From Flavobacteriaceae bacterium (lineage in GTDB: Bacteria > Bacteroidota > Bacteroidia > Flavobacteriales > Flavobacteriaceae): a DNA stretch of 33,008 bases. The notes beneath the pieces are model-generated. The model ran no database searches. It was given only the letters and a program-made list of their open reading frames with translations, and was not told the DNA's origin. Below are positions 5,799-14,340 of the stretch, one piece after another; positions within the stretch are counted from its first letter, which is position 1; every line of letters starts with the position of its first letter. Location of the stretch: contig JAKITY010000008.1 in NCBI GenBank assembly GCA_021647835.1, forward strand, positions 1 through 33,008, read 5' to 3'. The translations under genes were made by a program, and so were the position numbers.

Positions 5799-8177
5799 AT
5801 GAATTTAGTTTTTCAAAAAGTATTTTTTTTGTTTTTATTTCTTTCTGCGTTTGTTTTGCAATCGCAGAATTCTCATTTAGAGCATTTTACTGTTGCTGAT
5901 GGTTTGCCTCAGCAAGAAGTGATTGACATTGCTCAAGATCAATTTGGTTACTTATTGATTGTTACTAAAGGCGGAGAAATCACACGATATGACGGAGAAA
6001 AATTTGAATTATCGGCTGAAGGTATTAACTCAGATATTTTTAATGATGATTTTAATGTTTCGCATGATGAATTGCCAGAAACAATCAAGTATAAAATCAA
6101 AAAATCAACTATTAATAAAATTATAAAAGACAGACAATCAAATATTTGGATTGCATCTTCAAAAGGGTTGTATAAATTAACAGAGAATAATTTTGAGCGT
6201 TTTTTACAAGGAGAAAATATCATAGTAACTTATAATTCTGGAAGTGAACTATTGATTGGCACTGATAACGGTTTGTTTAAAATCGATACAAAAGGAACTC
6301 ATCAACTTTTAAAAAATTATGAAGTAAATGCAATTACGACAAATAAATTGAATCAAATTTTTATAGGTACGAACAAAAATATTTTTGTAATAGATTCTCT
6401 AAAAGTTATTGATACTATTGCTTTTGGAAATAAAATTAATAAATTATTAATTCAGAATAATAAAATTTGGGTTTCGACAATAAGTGATGGGATTTCAAGT
6501 TTTTCGTATGATATTGCTACAAAAAGTGTGTTTAATTTGAAGCATTTTGATGCATCCGAAGGAATCTATGACTTGAGTATTACAGACATACAAGTTGATA
6601 GAATTGGGCGACTTTGGTATATTTCAAAAAAGGGTTTTTTAGGGTTTATTGATAAAAATATTGTAAAACATTTAGGTAAAATTTTAACTACAGATGTTCC
6701 TATTGGAACGCTCATTTTTAATGATACAAAAATATTTTTGGGAACTCACGGAAAAGGTGTTTGGTGGTCAGAAGTTAATAATGAGTTAGAATTCAAAAAA
6801 TTAATTGGAACTAAAAAATTGTATTCTGAAAATATTAATCAATTGCTATTTGATTCAAAAGACAATTTATGGGTTGGAACTCATAAAGGTGTAGATAAAG
6901 TTTTATTGGATGATAAAACTCAAATTCAGAGTATCAAACATTTTGGTAGAAATGATGGTTTCTTAGGAATAGAAACCACAAAAAATACCATTTCTGAAGA
7001 TTCAAACGGCGACTTATGGTTTGGCACTGTAAATGGCTTGATGAAATATGAAATATCAGAAAATAAAAAGAATTTTGTACGCCCGAGTATTTATTTTGAG
7101 AATATTGAAGTTGTTTATAATGAAGTAGATACAATAGATTTTGCTAGTTGGACAAATAGTAATAAAACCTTGAATTTAAAGCCTTCAGACAATCATTTGT
7201 CATTTAGTTTTAGAACAGTAGATTTGAATTATTCAACAGAAATACAGTATAGATGGCGGTTAAATACAGAAAATTGGAGTCCTTGGGCGAAGGATAGAAA
7301 AGTAAATTATTCGAGCCAAAATTCGGGAAATTATGTGTTTGAAGTTCAGTCAAAAATTAACAATAGCCAAGAAAGCAGACCAATAAAATTCCAATTTAAT
7401 ATAGGTTTGCCTTTGTATAAAAAATTATGGTTTCAGTTATTTGTTTTAGGTGTTTTTTTACTTTTCGGATGGTTGCTTTTGCGAAATTATCTTAAAAAAA
7501 TAAAAGCAAAAAATCAAAGAGAACAAGAGAAATTAAAAATGGAAAACAATTTGTTAGCACTCGAGCAAAAAGCCTTACAATTGCAAATGAATCCTCATTT
7601 TATTTTCAATGTTCTCAATGGAATCAAAGCATTAGGAGTAAATGATACAGGTAAAATGAACATAACAATAAATAAGTTTGCAACCTTATTGAGGCAGACT
7701 TTGAGTAATTCTAGGCAAGAAAACATAACCCTTGAAGAAGAAATAAAAACCTTAAAAAATTATATAGAAGTAGAGCAGTTGATGAATGAAAAGCAATTCA
7801 ATTACTCTATTGATATTGCATCAGATACAAATATTGAGGAGATTTTAATTCCGCCAATGTTAGTGCAACCATTTGTTGAAAATGCGATTGCTCATGGGTT
7901 TAGAGGTATTGATAGAGTAGGTGAGTTGAAGATTGCATTTGCTGTTAAAAAGGAGTTTCTACATTGTACAGTGCAAGATAATGGCATAGGAATTGAGGAG
8001 TCTAAACGAAGGAAAGTTAATGCAAGTCATCAATCAATGGCTTTAGAAGTAACCAAAGAGCGTATTGAATCATTATCTGAAAAAGATACTTTTAAAATAG
8101 AAGAATTAAAAGAAGAAAAAGGGATAGTTCTTGGTACAAAAGTGAGTTTTAAAATCCCTTTATTAACCGATTATTAA
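5799..8177 (+). CDS. Two-component sensor: Reg_prop beta-propeller, Y_Y_Y domain, LytS-type histidine kinase
   Basis: A 792-aa membrane sensor. The signal peptide (about 1-23) is followed by periplasmic two-component-regulator-propeller blades with the repeated signature GLPQ...QDQFGYL and SNIWIASSKGLYKL, to about residue 430. A Y_Y_Y-type beta-sandwich follows (YRWRLNTENWSPW), then one membrane helix near 540-562 (KLWFQLFVLGVFLLF), a short coiled coil, and a cytoplasmic LytS/His_kinase domain. The phospho-accepting H600 sits in LQMNPHFIFNVLN; the ATPase N-box is PFVENAIAHGF and the G-box is DNGIGIEES. I choose the ATG at 5799 over the GTG at 5781 because it starts the signal peptide cleanly. 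It abuts the regulator gene with zero gap. The ligand is unknown. Confidence 0.92.
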   Translation: MNLVFQKVFFLFLFLSAFVLQSQNSHLEHFTVADGLPQQEVIDIAQDQFGYLLIVTKGGEITRYDGEKFELSAEGINSDIFNDDFNVSHDELPETIKYKIKKSTINKIIKDRQSNIWIASSKGLYKLTENNFERFLQGENIIVTYNSGSELLIGTDNGLFKIDTKGTHQLLKNYEVNAITTNKLNQIFIGTNKNIFVIDSLKVIDTIAFGNKINKLLIQNNKIWVSTISDGISSFSYDIATKSVFNLKHFDASEGIYDLSITDIQVDRIGRLWYISKKGFLGFIDKNIVKHLGKILTTDVPIGTLIFNDTKIFLGTHGKGVWWSEVNNELEFKKLIGTKKLYSENINQLLFDSKDNLWVGTHKGVDKVLLDDKTQIQSIKHFGRNDGFLGIETTKNTISEDSNGDLWFGTVNGLMKYEISENKKNFVRPSIYFENIEVVYNEVDTIDFASWTNSNKTLNLKPSDNHLSFSFRTVDLNYSTEIQYRWRLNTENWSPWAKDRKVNYSSQNSGNYVFEVQSKINNSQESRPIKFQFNIGLPLYKKLWFQLFVLGVFLLFGWLLLRNYLKKIKAKNQREQEKLKMENNLLALEQKALQLQMNPHFIFNVLNGIKALGVNDTGKMNITINKFATLLRQTLSNSRQENITLEEEIKTLKNYIEVEQLMNEKQFNYSIDIASDTNIEEILIPPMLVQPFVENAIAHGFRGIDRVGELKIAFAVKKEFLHCTVQDNGIGIEESKRRKVNASHQSMALEVTKERIESLSEKDTFKIEELKEEKGIVLGTKVSFKIPLLTDY

Positions 8178-8936
8178 ATGAACAAATTAACCGCAATTTT
8201 AGTAGATGATATGCCTCCGGCATTGCAATTGTTACAATCAGATATTGAATCTAAACATACTGATATTGAAATAATTGGAACAGCACAATCGGTAATTGAA
8301 GCAGCAAAACTATTGCGTTTAAAAACTCCAGATATTTTGTTTTTAGATATTATGCTTGGTGATGGTACAGGTTTTGATTTGTTAGAGATTATTCCTGATT
8401 TAAAATCTAAGATTATTTTTGTAACAGCAAGTGATGAATATGCTATAAAAGCCTTTAAATTTGCTGCAATCGACTATATTTTAAAGCCTTATTCTGATGA
8501 AGAATTAGCAGGCGCAATTGATAAGGTAAAGCAACAATTGCATCCAGAAAAAGAACAATTAGAGATACTTAAAAGTGCGTTGTCTCATCCAGCAAAGAAA
8601 CCTCAAAAAATATCGTTACATACCTTAGAAAAAATTAGCGTTGTAGATTTAGATGAGATAGTCCGTTGTGAGTCTAACAGTAACAATACGCAGTTTTTTC
8701 TCGCTGATGGACAAAAAATATTTGTAACCAAAACACTCAAGTATTTTGCTGATATTTTGAAAGAATATGGATTTATCCGAACACATCAGAGCCATTTAAT
8801 TAATACGCAATACATCAAAGAGTTTATCAAGTCTGATGGCGGATATATAATTTTAAAAAATGGTTCAAACATTCCTGTTTCTGTACGAAAAAGAACAGAA
8901 GTCATTGAAATAATATCTAGTATTTATAGAAAATAA
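8178..8936 (+). CDS. LytTR-family response regulator
   Basis: A 252-aa response regulator. The receiver domain (1-~120) has the acidic pair D10/D11, phospho-acceptor D57 in DILFLDIML, T83 and K103. The C-terminal LytTR DNA-binding domain (about 145-248) includes LHTLEKISVVDLDEIVRCES and RTHQSHLINTQYI. LytTR proteins bind imperfect direct repeats. Its ATG follows the sensor's TAA directly, so the pair is co-transcribed and co-translated. The 14-bp direct repeat upstream of the lipoprotein gene at 4588 is the best local candidate target. Confidence 0.95.
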   Translation: MNKLTAILVDDMPPALQLLQSDIESKHTDIEIIGTAQSVIEAAKLLRLKTPDILFLDIMLGDGTGFDLLEIIPDLKSKIIFVTASDEYAIKAFKFAAIDYILKPYSDEELAGAIDKVKQQLHPEKEQLEILKSALSHPAKKPQKISLHTLEKISVVDLDEIVRCESNSNNTQFFLADGQKIFVTKTLKYFADILKEYGFIRTHQSHLINTQYIKEFIKSDGGYIILKNGSNIPVSVRKRTEVIEIISSIYRK

Positions 8937-8944
8937 ATTCTAAG

Positions 8945-8986
8945 ATTTTAATAAAATTTTCTTTAACTTTTTATTAAAATTTTTTG
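8945..8986 (+). terminator. Rho-independent terminator of the sensor/regulator operon
   Basis: ATTTTAATAAAA (8945-8956) and TTTTATTAAAAT (8969-8980) form a perfect 12-bp AT-only stem with a 12-nt loop, followed by a T-run, 8 nt after the regulator stop. Confidence 0.7.
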
Positions 8987-9102
8987 AGTTAGTCAGTTAG
9001 TTGCCGTACGAAAAATACTTAGTAATCAATGTGTTAAAAATGCCTTTATTATGAAAATTAGAAAACATATTGATTGAATATATCACTATTACTCCTTATT
9101 TT

Positions 9103-10251
9103 TTATAACTGGCTAAAAATCAACAATAAATTATGTCGTCTAAGTGTATAACTCAAAAAATTTTTCTCATTGATACCGAGTTTGTTATCCAATTGAGTAT
9201 AAATTTGTTCGCCGTTATTACCGCAATGTAAAACCTCTATTGCCGCATCAAACCCATGTTTCTTGATTATCAGTTCAGCAAAAACGGCGTTTATAATTCT
9301 ATTATATAAATGTTTACCATCATATCGTTTTGATTTTCGCGCTTTTTTGAATTCTGATAAAAAATCAAAGTTTGGGTTTGATTTCAACTCATTTCTCAGA
9401 ACTGTTTTTAATTCACTCAGATGTACTCCCCAATTTCCACCATAATAGATGGCAATGCCTTCTTCAAACTCTCTCCAAGTTTCCTTATTTTCATAGATTT
9501 TCCCAAAAAAAGAATGTACGTGATCATGAAGATAGTCTTCAGAATTAATGCCAGTTATAAAGTTTCCGTATTCGTCTGACAAACCAAATCCATAATCAGA
9601 ATTTGCGCGTCTATATGAGTATTTTATTCCAAAAATAGATAATGCTTCTTGAGTATCTTTACATTTGTAATAGTGGTATATTGGACTTTTTTTCTTTGTT
9701 AGCCTTTCTAACTCTTCATTAAATTTTACAAATCTAATTGCTTTTTTTTCATTGTACGTGTCAGTATAATGAAAGGTAACACCTCCTTTTTTATCACTCT
9801 TCCAATGTTTAATATTCTCTTCAAACAAGCAGAAAAATTGATAATAATCCTCTTTTGGAATTGCTTTGAACTCAAGTATTTTCCTTACAAATGGTTTTTT
9901 ATCATCAACTCCAACAAACTGTAATGTAATATAAAACTCTTTTTTATCATAAGAAAATGATTTTAAGAGTTGTGGCTTAAAAAATAAAGAGTCTTTATAG
10001 TAATTGCTATTTGAATACTTTTCAAATTGTTGGAAGAAATATTCATACTTTTTATAATGTTCTTCATTGATATATTGATTTTCAAAGTTTGCTTTATTCG
10101 CTTCGATTAAAAACGCATTTAGCGATTTCTCAAGAGAGGAATTAATAATTGAATCTTTTGAAAATTTGACCCAAGAATTTTGAAATATTTCTTGCTGTGA
10201 GTAGATAGAAATGGAGATTAGACAGAATGCAATAAAAAGTATTTTTTTCAT
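9103..10251 (-). CDS. Exported protein with degenerate gluzincin-like zinc motif
   Basis: A 382-aa protein from the ATG at 10249-10251 (MKKILFIAFCL), chosen over a start nine codons upstream because it begins a clear signal peptide (SIYSQ cleavage region). No confident family. The C-terminal half has HDHVH (residues 242-246), then 17 residues, then E264 in EEGIAIYYGG. This resembles the HExxH-x18-E arrangement of gluzincin (peptidase-MA-like) metallopeptidases, but with Asp in place of the catalytic Glu. The N-terminal 230 residues are Lys/Tyr/Phe-rich and unassigned. It is convergent with the regulator operon. The protein could be an Asp-dependent, weakened or dead peptidase. Confidence 0.7.
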   Translation of the reverse strand: MKKILFIAFCLISISIYSQQEIFQNSWVKFSKDSIINSSLEKSLNAFLIEANKANFENQYINEEHYKKYEYFFQQFEKYSNSNYYKDSLFFKPQLLKSFSYDKKEFYITLQFVGVDDKKPFVRKILEFKAIPKEDYYQFFCLFEENIKHWKSDKKGGVTFHYTDTYNEKKAIRFVKFNEELERLTKKKSPIYHYYKCKDTQEALSIFGIKYSYRRANSDYGFGLSDEYGNFITGINSEDYLHDHVHSFFGKIYENKETWREFEEGIAIYYGGNWGVHLSELKTVLRNELKSNPNFDFLSEFKKARKSKRYDGKHLYNRIINAVFAELIIKKHGFDAAIEVLHCGNNGEQIYTQLDNKLGINEKNFLSYTLRRHNLLLIFSQL

Positions 10252-10336
10252 AGTTATATGATTTTCTACAAACATCACTAAAAATTTATTCTACAGAATG
10301 ATTTATTAGGTTGAATAAAGAACTAGACCTTGTTTA

Positions 10337-10372
10337 TTTTGTAACGATATTACTTTAAATGCCGTATTTTTG
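10337..10372 (+). promoter_or_regulatory. Promoter of the truncated hemoglobin gene
   Basis: TTTTG (10337-10341) is 23 bp upstream of TATTTTTG (10365-10372), which fits the Bacteroidetes -33/-7 consensus. Transcription from about 10379 would give a leader of about 13 nt to the ATG at 10392 and excludes the upstream in-frame ATG at 10359. Confidence 0.6.
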
Positions 10373-10391
10373 TGTTAATAAAACATCAGTA

Positions 10392-10769
10392 ATGAAAGAC
10401 ATTGAAAATAGAGAAGATATAAAGTTGTTGGTTGATACTTTTTACGATAAGGTTCAGAAAAACAATAAGTTAGATTATTTTTTTAATACTGTTGCACAAT
10501 TAGATTGGGAATCACATTTACCAAAAATGTATGATTTCTGGGAAACTATTTTGTTTCACAAAGCAGTTTATAAAGGTAACCCGATGAAAAAGCATATTGC
10601 GTTACATCAATTAGCAACATTAAAGAAAGAAAATTTCGACACTTGGTTAGTGTTATTCGGTGCAACCGTTGATGAATTATTTAAGGGAAAATTGGCAGAG
10701 CAAATTAAAATAAGAGCAACTTCAATAGCTACAGCAATCCAGTTAAACACTGTATATCAAAAAAACTGA
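10392..10769 (+). CDS. Group III truncated hemoglobin
   Basis: A 125-aa protein of the 2/2 globin fold, group III type: FYDKVQKNNKLDYFF (helices B-C), DFWETILF, and KHIALHQL with the expected proximal histidine region, then FDTWLVLF near the end. Such proteins bind heme and handle O2, NO or related ligands. The start at 10392 (MKDIENRED) is set by the promoter position and by family length; the upstream ATG would add 11 atypical residues. Its 3' end overlaps the convergent LuxR-type gene by 13 nt. Confidence 0.9.
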   Translation: MKDIENREDIKLLVDTFYDKVQKNNKLDYFFNTVAQLDWESHLPKMYDFWETILFHKAVYKGNPMKKHIALHQLATLKKENFDTWLVLFGATVDELFKGKLAEQIKIRATSIATAIQLNTVYQKN

Positions 10770-11794
10770 TGAATATCTTTTCTTGAAGAAATTGAAAGTT
10801 TGGAGTAGATATTATTGATATGCGTTTTTACAGTACTCAAACTGATAAATAATTGATCTGCAATTTCTTTATTTGCTAATTTTTCTTGCATCAACTCAAA
10901 TACTTTTTGCTCTTGAGGAGACAATATAGTTTTATAATCTACAGTTATTTTTTTCTTCTTTTTTTTGCGAATTAAAATAAAATTGACAAATAGCGAAAGT
11001 GCTAATAAACTTCCGAGGAGTATTGTAGTTATATCAAATGTATTCTCTTTAAAATTGATGCTATCTCTTTTTAAATCTTCTTTAAACTGTTTTGTATATT
11101 GAGATTTTGGGTATTTTGATTTTAATTTTTTAAGTAAATTAGTATAATAATCAGAAGTTTTTAAATCATCTAAATAATATGATCTACTAAACGATTTGGT
11201 GTCGGAATAGATGTGATACGCATATAGTTCTGCCAATGGTTCGTCAAAGGTTTGACTATATTTCTGCAATTTCTCAAAGTAATTGTTATAAATAATTTTG
11301 CGTTGTGTGTCGCTTTTTGAGTAAAGTAATGGCGTCAATAATATTTCTTGAATTGAGTCAATTTGATGAATAGCGATATTCTGCTTTCTGCTATATTTTA
11401 AATCGCAAAACATTTGTGAAAAACTGTTTAGCGGAAAATGTATTTTATCGCTATTGTTGGCAATAAAAATGATAAAATTACTATCATCACAATGGTTTAA
11501 TAAGTGATTATAGTCAGTTACGCTTTCATTGCATTTATCAATATAAATTTTGTAAAACTTATTTTTTTTGGATAAGAAATCGCCTTTAAAAATAAAGTTA
11601 CCAGAACTATCAATCTCGCTTTCTTGTATGATTTGTTCGGTTAAAAATAGCGTGCTTTTATTATAATCGTCAATAGAAGTAAGGTAAACAGTAGAATTGA
11701 TAAAATCTTTGCTTACAGTTCCTGAGAATTCAAATTGTGCTTGTAGTTTAGAAATACAGAGTAAGAATATAAAAAAATAAAAGTGCTTGGTCAT
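10757..11794 (-). CDS. Membrane-tethered LuxR-type transcription regulator
   Basis: A 345-aa protein. A signal peptide (1-20, KLQAQ) precedes an exported region whose first ~90 residues (FEFSGTV, SEIDSSGNFIFKGDF) look like the DUF4369 beta-sandwich seen at the front of Bacteroidetes thioredoxin-like lipoproteins. One membrane helix (about 253-275) is followed by a Lys-rich stop-transfer stretch and a C-terminal LuxR/GerE helix-turn-helix (291-345: LSPQEQKVFELM, NKEIADQLFISLSTVKTHINNIYSKL). The DNA-binding domain would thus be held at the inner membrane, a one-component sensor layout. It is convergent with, and overlaps by 13 nt, the hemoglobin gene. Confidence 0.85.
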   Translation of the reverse strand: MTKHFYFFIFLLCISKLQAQFEFSGTVSKDFINSTVYLTSIDDYNKSTLFLTEQIIQESEIDSSGNFIFKGDFLSKKNKFYKIYIDKCNESVTDYNHLLNHCDDSNFIIFIANNSDKIHFPLNSFSQMFCDLKYSRKQNIAIHQIDSIQEILLTPLLYSKSDTQRKIIYNNYFEKLQKYSQTFDEPLAELYAYHIYSDTKSFSRSYYLDDLKTSDYYTNLLKKLKSKYPKSQYTKQFKEDLKRDSINFKENTFDITTILLGSLLALSLFVNFILIRKKKKKKITVDYKTILSPQEQKVFELMQEKLANKEIADQLFISLSTVKTHINNIYSKLSISSRKDIHQFF

Positions 11795-11856
11795 TTAGTT
11801 GTTTTGCTGAAGAGCAAATATAATCAAAATATAGAGGATAGTTTACGTTTTGATAA

Positions 11857-11913
11857 TGTCAGGTTGAGCGTAGTCGAAACCCTATAAAGTTCTCGACTGC
11901 GCACGAACAGACA
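11857..11913. repeat. Intergenic palindromic repeat (REP-like), short form
   Basis: TGTCAGGTTGAGCG followed by TAGTCGAAAC (11857-11880) pairs with TCTCGACTGCGC then ACGAACAGACA (11891-11913), an imperfect palindrome with about a 10-nt loop. It shares GAGCG-AGTCGAA with the repeat at 1885-2022. It lies directly after the 3' end of the DUF1573 gene and may terminate it. Confidence 0.65.
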
Positions 11914-11919
11914 ATAGAA

Positions 11920-12342
11920 TTATTTTGTTACAGATATAGCACTTTTAGAGGCTTGTTCTGATTTTAAAACAATTCCTTTAACTCTCAATACTTTTCTACT
12001 TTCGCTTGCATTAGAAGTAATTGTAATTGTTTTAGAAAACCCTCCAATTCTATTTGTTGCATATTTTATACCAATTTCTCCAGTTTTCCCTGGCATTATT
12101 GGTGCGTTTGGTTTTGTAGCAACAGTACAACCACAACTTCCTTTTATATTAGAAATGATTATTGGTGTATTTCCAATATTTTTAAATGTAAATACGCGAT
12201 TACCATCTGCGTTTTGTTTTATTTTTCCGTAGTCTATAACTTCAGATTCAAAATCAAAAACGCCAGTAGTTGTGTTTTTTGTTTCTTGTGCAAATGCTAA
12301 TGTGCTAATTCCAAATATTGCGATAAGGATTAATTTCTTCAT
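11920..12342 (-). CDS. DUF1573 domain protein, exported
   Basis: A 140-aa protein with a signal peptide (about 1-18, STLAFAQ) and one DUF1573 domain, an immunoglobulin-like fold common in Bacteroidetes. The hallmark is IKGSCGCTVA (C70, C72), followed by PIMPGKTGEIGIKY. The family has no settled function; it is abundant, secreted or periplasmic. It is monocistronic by spacing, between a palindromic repeat and the rlmF gene. Confidence 0.9.
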   Translation of the reverse strand: MKKLILIAIFGISTLAFAQETKNTTTGVFDFESEVIDYGKIKQNADGNRVFTFKNIGNTPIIISNIKGSCGCTVATKPNAPIMPGKTGEIGIKYATNRIGGFSKTITITSNASESRKVLRVKGIVLKSEQASKSAISVTK

Positions 12343-12442
12343 GATTTTATATTTTAATGATTAACTGTTGCAAACATCAAAATATTTATAGTAAAAAAAG
12401 TGAATTAAAGAGTTGAAAAAGGGACTAGTCCTCGTATGAAAT

Positions 12443-13339
12443 TTATTTTAGTGATTTCATTGCCCATTTTTCTCGTTCCTTGTCTGTCAAAAAAGTCCAT
12501 GCAACAACTCTACTAAATTTATGGCCTTGATTCATGTCAATTGTCTTAATTTCTGTTGCATTCATCAGGTTTAATGAATCGTACATACTTTGTACATTCT
12601 CTTTTTTAGAAACTAATGATGTAAACCAATAACATTGTGTTTTGTATTGAGAACTTTGATATAAATAATTGTGAAGAAAAGCCTTTTCTCCACCTTCATA
12701 CCATAATTCATTTGAAACACCAGCAAAATTTCGCCCTTCATTTTTAATTCCCAATCCTTTTAATTTTCTATTATTAGCTTCAGAGGCATCAAGTTCAGAA
12801 CTATAAAATGGTGGATTACACATACAAGCATCAAAACAATCATCTTCGTTAAATATGCCATATAAAATATCTTCTCTATTTGGTTGAAACCTTAATTTAA
12901 TGTCCTCTTTTAAATTATTTTTATCAATAATTTTTTGTGCGCTGTTTAATGAATTTTCGTCAATATCAGTACCGACAAATTTCCAATTGTTAATTGCATT
13001 TCCAAGAATAGGGTAGATGCAGGATGCGCCAACGCCAATATCTAAGACTGTAATATTTTTTGTAACAAAGTCATAATTTAATAAGGTTGTTAAATAGTGA
13101 ATGTAATCTGATCGACTTGGAATTGGAGGACACAAATTCATATCGGAAAATCGCCAATACTTAATGTTATAATATGTCATCAGTAAAGCGGTATTTACCG
13201 CTTTTACAGCTTTTGGAAATGCAAAATTCACTGATTGGATATTATGTTCGTTTATAAAGATAAATTCCTTTAAAGGAGGATATACTTTGCATAATTTAGG
13301 GAAATCATATTCTTCGATATGTAAATTATTTTTGTGCAT
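12443..13339 (-). CDS. rlmF: 23S rRNA (adenine(1618)-N6)-methyltransferase
   Basis: A 298-aa SAM-dependent methyltransferase that makes m6A1618 in 23S rRNA. Visible signatures: N-terminal YPPLKEFI and VNFAFPKAVKAVNTALL; the SAM-binding VLDIGVGASCIYP (D100-G104); acidic TDID (about 124-127); and the catalytic NPPFYSS at 175-181, the NPPF form typical of N6-adenine methyltransferases. The length agrees with the E. coli enzyme (about 300 aa). No operon partners. Confidence 0.92.
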   Translation of the reverse strand: MHKNNLHIEEYDFPKLCKVYPPLKEFIFINEHNIQSVNFAFPKAVKAVNTALLMTYYNIKYWRFSDMNLCPPIPSRSDYIHYLTTLLNYDFVTKNITVLDIGVGASCIYPILGNAINNWKFVGTDIDENSLNSAQKIIDKNNLKEDIKLRFQPNREDILYGIFNEDDCFDACMCNPPFYSSELDASEANNRKLKGLGIKNEGRNFAGVSNELWYEGGEKAFLHNYLYQSSQYKTQCYWFTSLVSKKENVQSMYDSLNLMNATEIKTIDMNQGHKFSRVVAWTFLTDKEREKWAMKSLK

Positions 13340-13508
13340 TTATTTTAAGGTTTAATTCTTCTGAATTGCTGTTTTCTATTAAAACTCAAACATATTAAAA
13401 TAAAACCTAATTAAAAAATATTTTGAGTTTACTTACAAGAAAACTAATAATTTCAAAAGTGTATAATACCAAATTAACTTTATAACTACACAGTATTACA
13501 AAATAAAA

Positions 13509-13556
13509 TAGGTGTAAAGCACTAATTAATAGTGTATCTATTTATTTTTTCACCTA
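13509..13556 (-). terminator. Nested hairpin downstream of the 124-aa gene
   Basis: TAGGTG (13509-13514) pairs with CACCTA (13551-13556), enclosing CACTA-ATTAA-TAGTG (13520-13534). It lies just beyond the 3' end of the minus-strand gene ending at 13572. The tract after the stem is AT-rich rather than pure T, so this is a weak terminator call. The rest of 13340-13571 shows nothing else I can name. Confidence 0.4.
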
Positions 13557-13571
13557 AACTTTCATTCTCTT

Positions 13572-13946
13572 TTAATGAACTCCACTATCATTATTCTTTT
13601 CAATTATTTTGCGGATTAGATTAGCAGTATAGTTTAAAAATTCTCTATCTCTTATTCCGTAGCCATCTAATCCTCTTAATTTAATAGTATTGGGTTCTCC
13701 ATCTTCCAGTTCAAGAAAAAATAATGAACCACCACTTTGACTTGTAAATCTAAGTTTACTTTCTTCACGCCATATAGTCAGTTTACTTAGTTTATCGGCA
13801 TACGGAGAGTTTTTTATTAACATGTAGTTCTCTACGGTTAATAATTTTTTGTTTTCTTCATATTTTTCTCTTTGTTTTTTACCTGATATTACTAAATAAC
13901 TTGCAATAATAATTAGGGCTAAAATTATGATAAGGACTGTTTTCAT
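13572..13946 (-). CDS. Small membrane-anchored protein, unknown function
   Basis: A 124-aa protein with one N-terminal membrane anchor (about 2-21, VLIIILALIIIASYLVIS), a basic Lys/Glu stretch, and a soluble part of about 95 residues with predicted beta strands (KLRFTSQSGGSLFFLELEDG) and a C-terminal helix. No family recognised. It is the last gene of the accessory block and lies 11 nt beyond the end of the decayed gene copy at 13958, so it may have been the partner of that lost gene. Confidence 0.65.
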   Translation of the reverse strand: MKTVLIIILALIIIASYLVISGKKQREKYEENKKLLTVENYMLIKNSPYADKLSKLTIWREESKLRFTSQSGGSLFFLELEDGEPNTIKLRGLDGYGIRDREFLNYTANLIRKIIEKNNDSGVH

Positions 13947-13957
13947 CGTGTTTTAAT

Positions 13958-14230
13958 TTAATCGCAATTAACTTGAAATAGTGGTTTTTCTTCTATATTA
14001 TAATTCTTAGATTCTTGTTGCGTAAACCCTTTTAAAACTTTATAAGCATAGATAATTGACACATTATGAAATGAATCATCCGACTCGATAAATTCTTCTC
14101 CTTCTACATAAATTTATGCGTTTATAAAAGCATTTTTTTCTTTATTGAATAGATGATGTTTATGTATGCTTTGATGTTCTTCATCACTTTCGGGTTCTCC
14201 AAATAAATTATACGAAAGTTTTATGCACTT
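13958..14230 (-). pseudogene. 3' remnant paralogous to the gene at 17187-18152
   Basis: Translated on the minus strand, this stretch matches the last ~85 residues of the 321-aa protein at 17187-18152: ESDEEHQ-IHK, FNKEKNAFIN, YVEG, SDDSFHN, IYAYKVLK, QES-NY, and the end KPLFQVNCD against KPLFKVNCN. An in-frame TAA (near 14112-14114) interrupts it where the intact gene has a Lys codon, and the 5' three-quarters are missing. Upstream, 14263-14310 encodes a 15-codon frame (MENSEQKFALALGIL) that ends at a stop and may be the start of another lost gene. The 394-bp gap 13947-14340 thus holds decayed coding sequence. Confidence 0.85.
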
Positions 14231-14340
14231 TGGTTAAAATTAACTTTTTCTATTTTTCAAGGTTATAAAATTCCTAAGGCAAGAGCAAATTTCTGTTCTG
14301 AGTTTTCCATATTCAAAATTAATAATTTTATATTTACCCA

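Noticed and set aside
9024-9075. Inverted repeat AATCAATGTGTT / AACATATTGATT between convergent genes
   Set aside because: One mismatch, a 28-nt loop and AT-rich composition make it weak; the perfect stem at 8945-8980 is the better terminator.
10359-10391. Upstream ATG extending the hemoglobin by 11 residues
   Set aside because: The extension overlaps the -7 promoter element and is not typical of the family.
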